A stretch of DNA of 64,000 nucleotides, from positions 1 to 64,000 of the forward strand of contig CANRWP010000003.1 in the NCBI GenBank assembly GCA_947643595.1, in the 5' to 3' direction. Origin of the DNA: an uncultured bacterium (lineage in GTDB: Bacteria; Bacillota; Clostridia; Lachnospirales; Lachnospiraceae). A model generated the notes under the pieces. That model was given only the letters and a program-made list of their open reading frames with translations, was not told the origin of the DNA and ran no database searches. Shown here piece by piece: positions 48,372-56,887 of this stretch; positions within the stretch are counted from its first letter, which is position 1, and every line of letters begins with the position of its first letter. The translations under genes were made by a program, and so were the position numbers.

Positions 48372-49838
48372 GTGAAGAGAGAGGAAAACCGGGAGAAGGA
48401 AAATATGATGCAGCAGTCCGATCTGGATTCGGAGATCACTTCCGAGATTACCTTTTTGCAGGAAAAGATAAAGGACAGACCGGTAAATCGTAAAAAGCTG
48501 GCTCGCCGGACAGCCATTACGGTGGTGATGGCGATGGTATTCGGGCTGGTCGCGTGCGTCACTTTTCTGCTGTTGGAGCCTGTCATAAATAGGATGATCT
48601 ATCCGGAGGAGAGAGCGGAGATAGTCCGCTTTCCGGAGGAGGAGCAGGAAGTAAGCCCGGAGGATATGGCCGCGGATGAGGAAGAACTGCAGATCATCCG
48701 GGAGGAGGAAAACCAGGAAAACCAGGAGAACGGCGGGGAAGATCCGCCGGGGCAGGAAAGCACGGCTGTGGAGGAAGAGAGCACACAGGAGGAAACTGCA
48801 GGGGAGACGGCCGGCGACGAGGAGACAATTTCTCCGGAGGAGGCCGCGGAAATGACAGCGCTGGAGAATTACCAGGCGGCGTATGATGCTCTCGGGGAGC
48901 TTCGCAAAGAGGTGGAAAAGAGTATCGTTTCCGTCATGGCGGTGACTTCCGATGTAAACTGGATCAATGACACGCTGGAGAATACAGGTGTGGCATCCGG
49001 ACTGATCGTGGCGGACAACGGAAAGGAGCTTTTGATACTTGTCGGCTACAGCGGCCTGGAGGATGCGGACAGTATTTCGGTCGCCTTCGGTGAGGTGCAG
49101 AAGGAGGCGACGGTGAAGGAAGTGGATCAGGCGACAGGTCTTGCCGTGCTTGCCGTACCGCTGGCGATGTTGGACAGGGAACAGAGGGAGTCCATCACTT
49201 ATGCGTCTCTGGGCAGTTCCGCGGGGCGCGCGCTGGTGGGGCAGCCTGTGATGGCGCTGGGATCTCCGATCGGAATCAGCGGTTCCGCCTGTTATGGAAT
49301 GGTGACGTCCCAGGGAACCGTGCTGGGGCTGCAGGATTCCAATTATAAATTGCTGACAACAGACATATACGGCAGCAGATCTGCCAGCGGCATTCTTGCC
49401 AATATGAAGGGGGAGATCATCGGCATTCTGTACACGGGATATGAGAACACGGACATGGAAAACAGACTTTGCTGTATCGGTATTTCGGAGTTGAAGAGAA
49501 CGATCGAGAAACTCTCCAACGGGGAGAAGATGGTGTATCTGGGAACCTGCGGGGCGGAAGTCAATGCGGCGATCTATCGGGAATATCAGCTTCCGATCGG
49601 GGCGTATGTGACAAGTATCGACATGGATTCGCCCGCTATGGAGGCAGGACTGCAGAACGGAGACATCATCACGAATGTGAATGGCTCGGATATCGTATCT
49701 TACGCGGAGTTTGTGAATATATTAATGAAAGCGCAGGTGGGACAGAATTTGAGGCTGACGGTGGCAAGACAGAGCCAGGGAAAGGGCGAGTATCAGGAAA
49801 TGAATATCACGGTGGCGCTGCAGGAGCAAAAACAGTAG
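48372..49838 (+). CDS. HtrA/DegP-like trypsin-fold PDZ protein, predicted catalytically inactive
   Basis: TM anchor, acidic linker, trypsin-like region, PDZ (IDMDSPAMEAGLQNGDIITNVNGSDI); catalytic triad not conserved. Confidence 0.8.
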   Translation: MKREENREKENMMQQSDLDSEITSEITFLQEKIKDRPVNRKKLARRTAITVVMAMVFGLVACVTFLLLEPVINRMIYPEERAEIVRFPEEEQEVSPEDMAADEEELQIIREEENQENQENGGEDPPGQESTAVEEESTQEETAGETAGDEETISPEEAAEMTALENYQAAYDALGELRKEVEKSIVSVMAVTSDVNWINDTLENTGVASGLIVADNGKELLILVGYSGLEDADSISVAFGEVQKEATVKEVDQATGLAVLAVPLAMLDREQRESITYASLGSSAGRALVGQPVMALGSPIGISGSACYGMVTSQGTVLGLQDSNYKLLTTDIYGSRSASGILANMKGEIIGILYTGYENTDMENRLCCIGISELKRTIEKLSNGEKMVYLGTCGAEVNAAIYREYQLPIGAYVTSIDMDSPAMEAGLQNGDIITNVNGSDIVSYAEFVNILMKAQVGQNLRLTVARQSQGKGEYQEMNITVALQEQKQ

Positions 49839-49863
49839 CAAAAACAGCAGGAGGATTATAAGG

Positions 49864-50808
49864 ATGAAATTTATCAAGGATTTAAAAGAAGGGGATAAAG
49901 TGTTTGACATTTATCTCTGCAAACATAAAACATCGGCGGTGACAAAAAACGGAAAACCTTATGACACGGCGACATTGCAGGATAAGACCGGCACGATCGA
50001 AGCCAAAATATGGGATCCGAACAACGCGGGCATCGACGATTTTGAGGCGATGGATTACGTGGAGATATACGGGGATGTGAACAGCTTTCAGAGCGCGCTG
50101 CAGATCAATGTAAAACGCACCAGATGCGCGAAGGCCGGGGAGTACGCGCCGGAAAATTATCTGCCGGTGAGCGCGTATAACGTGGAGGATATGTACGGGG
50201 AAGTGGTGCAGTACATAAAAAAGATCGGCAATCCTTATCTGCAAAAGCTCTGCCAAAAGTTTTTTGTGGAGGACAAGGAGTTTGTTGAGAAATTTAAAAC
50301 CAACTCGGCGGCGAAAACCGTGCATCACGGCTTTGTGGGCGGATTGCTGGAGCATACCCTCAGCGTGGTAAAACTGTGTGATTTTTATTGTACGAGATAC
50401 AAAAAGTTGAACAGGGATCTGCTGATCACAGCGGCGCTGTGCCACGATATTGGAAAAGTGAAAGAGCTCTCCGCTTTTCCGTTAAACGATTACACTGATG
50501 ACGGAAATTTTCTCGGACATATTGTGATGGGGACGGAGATGGTGGGAGAAAAGATTCGGGAGATCGACGGTTTTCCGGCGAGACTCTCCTCAGAATTGAA
50601 GCACTGTATTTTATCCCATCACGGGGAGTTTGAGTTCGGCTCCCCGAAGAAACCGGCGATCATTGAGGCGGTAGCTCTCAATTTCGCGGATAATACGGAT
50701 GCGAAACTGGAGACGTTTACGGAGCTGCTCGAGAACACATCTGAGAAGGGCTGGCTGGGATTTAACAGACTGTTGGATTCCAATATCACGGCGACGCGTA
50801 TGGAGTAG
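49864..50808 (+). CDS. yhaM: YhaM-like 3'-5' exoribonuclease (OB fold plus HD)
   Basis: DLKEGDKVFDIYLCKHK OB; VHHGFVGGLLEHTLSV, LCHDIGKVKEL HD motifs. Confidence 0.9.
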   Translation: MKFIKDLKEGDKVFDIYLCKHKTSAVTKNGKPYDTATLQDKTGTIEAKIWDPNNAGIDDFEAMDYVEIYGDVNSFQSALQINVKRTRCAKAGEYAPENYLPVSAYNVEDMYGEVVQYIKKIGNPYLQKLCQKFFVEDKEFVEKFKTNSAAKTVHHGFVGGLLEHTLSVVKLCDFYCTRYKKLNRDLLITAALCHDIGKVKELSAFPLNDYTDDGNFLGHIVMGTEMVGEKIREIDGFPARLSSELKHCILSHHGEFEFGSPKKPAIIEAVALNFADNTDAKLETFTELLENTSEKGWLGFNRLLDSNITATRME

Positions 50809-50856
50809 GAAAGCGGGCGATTGCCCGCCCGGTTTCTCCGGGCGAAGGGGGTTAAA

Positions 50857-52338
50857 GTGACATTTCAGAAAAATCAGATTTATACGGTAGAGATAGAAGA
50901 TATTGGAGCAGAAGGGGAAGGCATTGGCAGGATCGAAGGCTTTTCCCTTTTTGTCAAGGATGCTCTGCCGGGGGACAGGGCGAAGGTACGATTGACAAAG
51001 GTGAAGAAGAATTATGCCTACGCCAGGCTGGAGGAACTGCTGGAGCCGTCGCCTGACAGAGTGACGCCGCGCTGTCCATTCCACAGACAGTGCGGAGGCT
51101 GCCAGATCCAGGCGCTTTCTTATGAGAAACAGCTCGCCTTTAAACAGGCAAAAGTGGAGAACAATCTTGTGCGGATCGGCGGTTTTGCGCCGGAAAAGAT
51201 CCGGGAGATCATGGAACCTATCATCGGTATGGAGGATCCATGGCGTTATCGGAATAAGGCACAGTACCCGTTCGGGTATTCCGGGGAGGGGGAGCTGATC
51301 ACCGGATTTTATGCCGGGCGGACACATTCCATCATCGCCAACACGGACTGCCTCCTGGGAGCGCGGGAAAATCAGAAAATTTTGGAGATCATATTGAAAC
51401 ATATGGAGCAGTGCCATGTTTCAGCCTATGATGAGAGGACAGGGCAAGGGCTGGTGCGCCATGTTTTGATAAGAAAGGGGTTTTCCAGCGGGGAACTGAT
51501 GGTCTGTATTGTGATCAATGCCGGCGAGGGAAAGTCCGGGGCCCGCGCGGAGAGATGGATTCCGGAACAGAATAGACTGGTGGACAGGCTGGCGCTTCTC
51601 CACGGCATGACGAGCATCTCCGTGAATTTCAATCCGGAGAAAACCAATGTGATTATGGGGGCGGAGACCGTTACGATCTGGGGGAGAGATAAGATTCGGG
51701 ATAAGATGCACCTGTTTCGGACAGATGGGAGCGAGCTTGTTAAAACTGACAAGAGTGTCACTTATGAGATATCCCCCAGATCCTTCTATCAGGTGAATTC
51801 GGCGCAGGCTGAGAGACTGTATTCCACGGCGCTGTCCTACGCGGCGCTGACGGGAAAGGAGACGGTCTGGGATCTGTACTGCGGAATCGGCACGATATCC
51901 CTGTTCCTGGCCCGGGATGCGGGGCAGGTCTACGGGGTGGAAGTCGTTCCGGAGGCTATAGAAGACGCCCGGGAAAACGCGAGAAAAAACAATATTGCCA
52001 ACGCAAAGTTTTTTGTGGGGAGAGCGGAGGAAGTGCTGCCGGCTTTTTACGAGGAGGAGTCGGGGATAAGCGAAGAGGCGGAAGCGATGCGCCATCCGGA
52101 TGTGATCGTGGTGGATCCGCCCCGGAAGGGCTGCGACGAGATCTGTCTGCGGACGATTCTGCGGATGAGGCCGGAGAGGATCGTGTATGTGAGCTGCGAT
52201 TCCGCCACCCTGGCGAGGGATCTGAAAATACTCTGCGAGGGCGGATATGAGCTGAAGCGAGGGAGAGTGTGCGATCAGTTCTGCCATGGGGTGCATGTCG
52301 AGACGGTCTGTTTGATGTCAAGAGTCGAAGGAAAATAG
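50857..52338 (+). CDS. rlmD: 23S rRNA (uracil(1939)-C(5))-methyltransferase RlmD-type
   Basis: TRAM domain, CPFHRQCGGCQ 4Fe-4S, DLYCGIGTISLFLA, VVDPPRKGCDE; GTG start at 50857. Confidence 0.92.
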   Translation: MTFQKNQIYTVEIEDIGAEGEGIGRIEGFSLFVKDALPGDRAKVRLTKVKKNYAYARLEELLEPSPDRVTPRCPFHRQCGGCQIQALSYEKQLAFKQAKVENNLVRIGGFAPEKIREIMEPIIGMEDPWRYRNKAQYPFGYSGEGELITGFYAGRTHSIIANTDCLLGARENQKILEIILKHMEQCHVSAYDERTGQGLVRHVLIRKGFSSGELMVCIVINAGEGKSGARAERWIPEQNRLVDRLALLHGMTSISVNFNPEKTNVIMGAETVTIWGRDKIRDKMHLFRTDGSELVKTDKSVTYEISPRSFYQVNSAQAERLYSTALSYAALTGKETVWDLYCGIGTISLFLARDAGQVYGVEVVPEAIEDARENARKNNIANAKFFVGRAEEVLPAFYEEESGISEEAEAMRHPDVIVVDPPRKGCDEICLRTILRMRPERIVYVSCDSATLARDLKILCEGGYELKRGRVCDQFCHGVHVETVCLMSRVEGK

Positions 52339-52453
52339 GCGCGAAAGCCCGCTAATACTGCGGTTTTCGGGTAATCGGGCAAATTTGGCATCGGGCAGGG
52401 CGAACGCTTCTCGGTAACTTATCCAAGGGCAAAAAGGCTCGAAAAGTGTGAGA

Positions 52454-52537
52454 GTTGAGTTGCCACGATAGATGTCACTATGTTGAGTTGCCGAGTTAGA
52501 TGTCGGGGAGTTGTGGCTGTGAGATAGATGTCAGGAA
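52454..52537. repeat. Three tandem imperfect 28-bp repeats, consensus GTTGaG........G.TAGATGTC
   Basis: 52454-52481, 52482-52509, 52510-52537; 14 of 28 columns, including GTTG and TAGATGTC, are invariant in all three. Confidence 0.85.
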
Positions 52538-52554
52538 AAATAGGAGGAAGCGTT

Positions 52555-53187
52555 ATGCCTTTTGATTATAAGAAAGAGTATAAGGAATTCTACATGCCAA
52601 AGAACAAACCGTCTATTGTGATGGTTCCGAGCATGAATTATATAGCAGTTCGCGGACATGGTGATCCGAACGCGGAAGATGGAGAGTACAAGCAGTCTAT
52701 CGGGCTGCTCTATGGCATTGCATTTACTATAAAGATGAGCAAAAAAGGCGATCACCAGATTGATGGTTATTTCGATTATGTTGTCCCGCCTCTGGAAGGC
52801 TTCTGGTGGCAGGACGGTGTCGCCGGGATCGACTATGCTCACAAAGAGAACTTCGAGTGGATCTCCGTCATTCGTTTGCCCGATTTCGTCACAAAGGCTG
52901 ATTTCGACTGGGCGATTGAGGAGGCTGCCAATAAGAAAAAGACAGACTTCTCAAAGGCTGAATTTCTGACCTATGATGAGGGTTTGTGCGTTCAGTGTAT
53001 GCACATCGGTTCTTATGACGATGAACCTGCCACTGTTGCACTTATGCATGAGTATATGGAGCAGCAGGGCTATGTTCTGGATATTACAGAGCAGCGTTTG
53101 CATCACGAAATTTATCTGAGTGATGCCAGAAAGGTTGCGCCGGAGAAGTTAAAAACGGTGATCAGACATCCTATAAGGAAAGCGTGA
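52555..53187 (+). CDS. GyrI-like domain protein
   Basis: FDYKKEYKEFYMPKNKPSIVMVPSMNYIAVRGHGDPN; resembles GyrI-like small-molecule-binding proteins. Confidence 0.85.
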   Translation: MPFDYKKEYKEFYMPKNKPSIVMVPSMNYIAVRGHGDPNAEDGEYKQSIGLLYGIAFTIKMSKKGDHQIDGYFDYVVPPLEGFWWQDGVAGIDYAHKENFEWISVIRLPDFVTKADFDWAIEEAANKKKTDFSKAEFLTYDEGLCVQCMHIGSYDDEPATVALMHEYMEQQGYVLDITEQRLHHEIYLSDARKVAPEKLKTVIRHPIRKA

Positions 53188-53266
53188 CAAGAATGAATAC
53201 GATATTGAACTGACTTATGTGAAACGAGATTAAAATCAAGAATAATTATTCGGAAAGGAACACATT

Positions 53267-54277
53267 ATGAGTGATTTGATACCCTACGGTGAGCAATTTG
53301 AAAAAATTGTTGATATTATAGAATCTGCAAAAGAACGTGCATACCGCAAAGTGAATGAGGAACTGATTTTAATGTACCGTGATATAGGCGAATACATTAG
53401 TGTGCAGTCTGAAAACGCTGAATATGGTGATGCATTTGTGCAGAAACTGGCTGATTTCTTTGCAACGAATTATCCTGATCTGAAAGGATTTAATCGTCGT
53501 GGACTTTACAGAATGAAGCAGTTTTACGAACTTTACAAAGACAATGAAAAAGTGTCACCACTGGTGACACAATTGAGCTGGACGAATCATCTCAAAATCA
53601 TGTCTGCGTGTAAGAGTATGGACGAACGTATTTTTTACATGAATATATGTATTAAAGAGCGTCTTTCAAAAAGAGAACTGGAACGTCAGATTGACAGCGG
53701 ATACTATGAAAGATATATGTTGTCACAAAAACCACTGACCCCTGCCATTGAAGAATCCAGAAGAGCAACAGGCAATGTTTTTCTTGATAATTATGTGCTT
53801 GATTTCCTTGATGTGCCGGAAACAGTATCTGAACGGGATTTACAGAAATCTATTATACGAAATTTAAAGGATTTCATCCTTGAGATTGGTAAGGACTTCA
53901 CTTTCATCGGTGAGGAGTATCGTGTACAGGTCGGAAAACACGATTATTATATCGATTTGCTGTTTTACCACAGAGGTCTTTCCTGTCTTGTGGCATTTGA
54001 ACTAAAAATCGGAGAATTCAAGCCGGAGTATGTTGGCAAGATAAATCTTTATCTTGAGGCTCTTGACCGAGAAGTCAAAAAAGACAATGAAAATCCGAGC
54101 GTGGGTGTTATCCTCTGTGCAAGTAAGGATGATGAGGTAGTCGAATTTGCTCTTAGTCGTAGTTTGTCCCCGACAATGGTTTCTGAATATAATCTGAAAT
54201 TGATTGATAAGAAACTGTTGCAGAAAAAATTGAAGGAATACATCGAATTGGCCGGAACGGTTTCTGAAGAAGAATAA
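53267..54277 (+). CDS. DUF1016/YhcG-type PDDEXK nuclease
   Basis: YYIDLLFYHRGLSCLVAFELKIGEFKPEYVGKINLYLEALD (D...ExK core). Confidence 0.92.
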   Translation: MSDLIPYGEQFEKIVDIIESAKERAYRKVNEELILMYRDIGEYISVQSENAEYGDAFVQKLADFFATNYPDLKGFNRRGLYRMKQFYELYKDNEKVSPLVTQLSWTNHLKIMSACKSMDERIFYMNICIKERLSKRELERQIDSGYYERYMLSQKPLTPAIEESRRATGNVFLDNYVLDFLDVPETVSERDLQKSIIRNLKDFILEIGKDFTFIGEEYRVQVGKHDYYIDLLFYHRGLSCLVAFELKIGEFKPEYVGKINLYLEALDREVKKDNENPSVGVILCASKDDEVVEFALSRSLSPTMVSEYNLKLIDKKLLQKKLKEYIELAGTVSEEE

Positions 54278-54308
54278 AGTGGCACTTACTAATTAAATCA
54301 AGGAGCAT

Positions 54309-54920
54309 ATGAGCATGGAATATACAAGTAATGAAAAACAAATTCTCTCACTCATGGAGAGAACAGATTTTAGGAATTTATCAAAAAATGATGTGTTGAG
54401 TTATGCATCAAAACTAAATGAACTGCGTCCGGAAGTTACTCAACAAGTTATTGCCCAGTTCCCTGAGTTGGCAAAACTAATACAGTCTACAATGGTTGAA
54501 TATAAAGACATTCTGGAGAAAATTGTTGCAAGTGATGATGAAAGCACAAATCAGGTATATGGCATTATTAACAAAGAAGTAGATAGTGCATCTGATAGTA
54601 GGAAAGAATTTATAGAATATGCTGATAAGGTCCGTGCTGATTTAAGTAAATGCCTTGATAATCCTAATCTGACACCGGAGCAACAAAAAGATATTCTTGA
54701 CCGTCAGATGGAAATCTTTCATGCAGTAGATAAAAAAGATGCTGAAATCAGAGAGCATGAAATGGAAATGGCTCGTATGGCAGATAAGAAGGATACTGAG
54801 AAAAAAGAGTTTAATTGGAAGGTTCTTGGTGCTGCAAGTTTTGTTGTGCTTACAGCAGTAAGAATTGGCACAGCAGCATTGGGCGGAAAGTTTGATTTTA
54901 AATTGCCTAAGAAGAGTTAA
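54309..54920 (+). CDS. Hypothetical protein, helical/coiled-coil with C-terminal TM segment
   Basis: Charged helical region and C-terminal VLGAASFVVLTAVRIGTAALGG. Confidence 0.7.
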   Translation: MSMEYTSNEKQILSLMERTDFRNLSKNDVLSYASKLNELRPEVTQQVIAQFPELAKLIQSTMVEYKDILEKIVASDDESTNQVYGIINKEVDSASDSRKEFIEYADKVRADLSKCLDNPNLTPEQQKDILDRQMEIFHAVDKKDAEIREHEMEMARMADKKDTEKKEFNWKVLGAASFVVLTAVRIGTAALGGKFDFKLPKKS

Positions 54921-54937
54921 AATGGGAGGTAAATGCG

Positions 54938-55807
54938 ATGAGTGATTACACATATTCTTTACCTTTCTCCAACGAAAAATTTATGAAGGGCATTATTATG
55001 ATGCTAAAAAAGGAAAACAAATATGACCTTGCCAATTTGTTGAGAGGTGCAAATGTTCAGATAGAAAAGGGCACTTATTCATATTATGATGGCGGTTGGG
55101 GAAGAAGCAATGCTTTGGCAGCTTATATTACTTTTTTTGTGAATCCAGAATATTTAGACATCTTGGATATTGAAGAGAACAAAAAAACGCTGGACAAAAT
55201 ATGTAGTGGCTTAATACCTCCTGATGTTGGGTTTGATATTAAAAGTGTTTCGTTCAACATGGATTTAACGAAGGATTTCGAATTAGAAGATGATTTGATT
55301 TCTGATTTGGAAAACACTGTTAACTCTAAAGCCTATAAAATAATGGGTGAACTTCTTCCAGAGGATATTAGAACAAAAGGCTATCAGATGGCAGAAGCAT
55401 ACACTTATCTATATTCGGTTGAAAACTCGTTGAGATTGTTTATTGAGAAGGTGGCGAAGGAAAAATACGGTGAAACTTACTTTTCTCATCTCACTATTCC
55501 AAGTAGTTTACAAAGAACCATTTCTGGAAGGCAGAAAAATGATGAATCCAACAAATGGTTGAGTGTGAGAGGAACAGAGCTGTTTTATTTGGATTTTAAA
55601 GATTTGGGAGCAGTTATAGATAATAATTGGGACATCTTCAAAGATTATTTTCCAAGCCAATCTTCTATAATCTCCAAGCTAAATGATATGGCTGAATGCC
55701 GAAATAAGATTGCACATAACAGCTATGTTGACGATATCGAAAGAAACTTGATGAAAACTTATTATAATGTTATTTTAAGACAAATATCGGATTCTACAGA
55801 TAAATAG
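54938..55807 (+). CDS. Swt1-like HEPN-domain protein
   Basis: C-terminal domain ending in MAECRNKIAHNSYVDDIERNL (RNxxxH HEPN motif). Confidence 0.75.
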   Translation: MSDYTYSLPFSNEKFMKGIIMMLKKENKYDLANLLRGANVQIEKGTYSYYDGGWGRSNALAAYITFFVNPEYLDILDIEENKKTLDKICSGLIPPDVGFDIKSVSFNMDLTKDFELEDDLISDLENTVNSKAYKIMGELLPEDIRTKGYQMAEAYTYLYSVENSLRLFIEKVAKEKYGETYFSHLTIPSSLQRTISGRQKNDESNKWLSVRGTELFYLDFKDLGAVIDNNWDIFKDYFPSQSSIISKLNDMAECRNKIAHNSYVDDIERNLMKTYYNVILRQISDSTDK

Positions 55808-55876
55808 TTGGACATATTCCCACAAATGGCTCAATCACGAAAAACGCTGTGGATATATTCCCTTGCTCGTAAAAAT

Positions 55877-55948
55877 ATTAAAGACATTCAGCCTATCGTA
55901 TCGAGCCATGTGGAGACCGTAGTATTGATGTCACGGGTTGACCGCTGA
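55877..55948 (+). pseudogene. rlmD-like C-terminal fragment NIKDIQPIVSSHVETVVLMSRVDR*
   Basis: Compare HGVHVETVCLMSRVEGK* at the end of the intact rlmD (52338); shared nucleotide core TTGATGTCA (52312-52320 and 55925-55933). Confidence 0.8.
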
Positions 55949-56149
55949 GGTGCGGAAAAGTGGCGCATTTCCGCAATGTCATTATGACTATGAGTAGAGG
56001 TAGGAACAGGGAAGCATCCATACCCCGCTTTTGAGGGAGCGGAGCGAGCGAAAAAGGCAAGTGCTGTGAGGGTGCGACGTAGGAGCCCCTCACAGTGCAT
56101 GAGTGCTTGCACCGGGGTAGTTGATTACTTCATAAGCCTGCCTGTTTTT

Positions 56150-56872
56150 TTAATTTGCTACATACATTTGTTTATAAGGGTTTTTGCAGTCCGGTGTGAT
56201 GACAGTGAAGGAGGCGGATAATATTTCATCCATATCGTATCCAAAGTCAGAGCAGTATTCGGACAGATAATCATGGATTTCAGCTATATCCTCAATGGCT
56301 GCGGGTTTGGCTGTTACCTGTGCAGGAAATTTTATATTTCTGCAATCACCACGAAGATACATTTTTCCGCCATGCATACCTGTGCAGGGAAAGTTACCGA
56401 CAATATGACTTCCATCAGAACCTGTGCCGAGCACAATGATAATGCCGCCTGCCTGATATTCGCCTAAAAAGCTTCCGGCACAACCGCCGATAATCATGAC
56501 AGGGATTTTTTCTTTATATGCTTTCATATGAATTCCGGCACGATAACCTGCATTTCCACGGACATATATTTTGCCGCCGCGCATGGCATATCCTGCCGCA
56601 TCGCCAATGTTGCCGTGAATCAGGATTTTTCCTTCGTTCATGGTATCACCCACCGCATCCTGTGCATTGGCATTTACGGTAATGAAGGCGTTGTTTAAAT
56701 AAGCACCCAGTGCATTGCCGGGAATTCCATTGATTGTGAGAGTTTTGTCCGACATGCCGGCGGCAACGAAACGCTGTCCGCAGCACCCGTCGATGGTACA
56801 ATCTTCATTAGTCTGACGTAATTTCTCATTTAAAGTTCTGCAATCCAAATCTGTAGCATCAATCCATTTCAT
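56150..56872 (-). CDS. GXGXG-domain protein, glutamate synthase alpha domain 3-like
   Basis: GGKIYVRGNAGYRAGIHMK, GGCAGSFLGEYQAGGIIIVLG, MHGGKMYLRG. Confidence 0.88.
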   Translation of the reverse strand: MKWIDATDLDCRTLNEKLRQTNEDCTIDGCCGQRFVAAGMSDKTLTINGIPGNALGAYLNNAFITVNANAQDAVGDTMNEGKILIHGNIGDAAGYAMRGGKIYVRGNAGYRAGIHMKAYKEKIPVMIIGGCAGSFLGEYQAGGIIIVLGTGSDGSHIVGNFPCTGMHGGKMYLRGDCRNIKFPAQVTAKPAAIEDIAEIHDYLSEYCSDFGYDMDEILSASFTVITPDCKNPYKQMYVAN

Positions 56873-56887
56873 TTTACGATACCTCTC

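Noticed and set aside
52454-52537. CRISPR array
   Set aside because: Repeats are directly adjacent with no spacers, imperfect, only three, and no cas genes are present.
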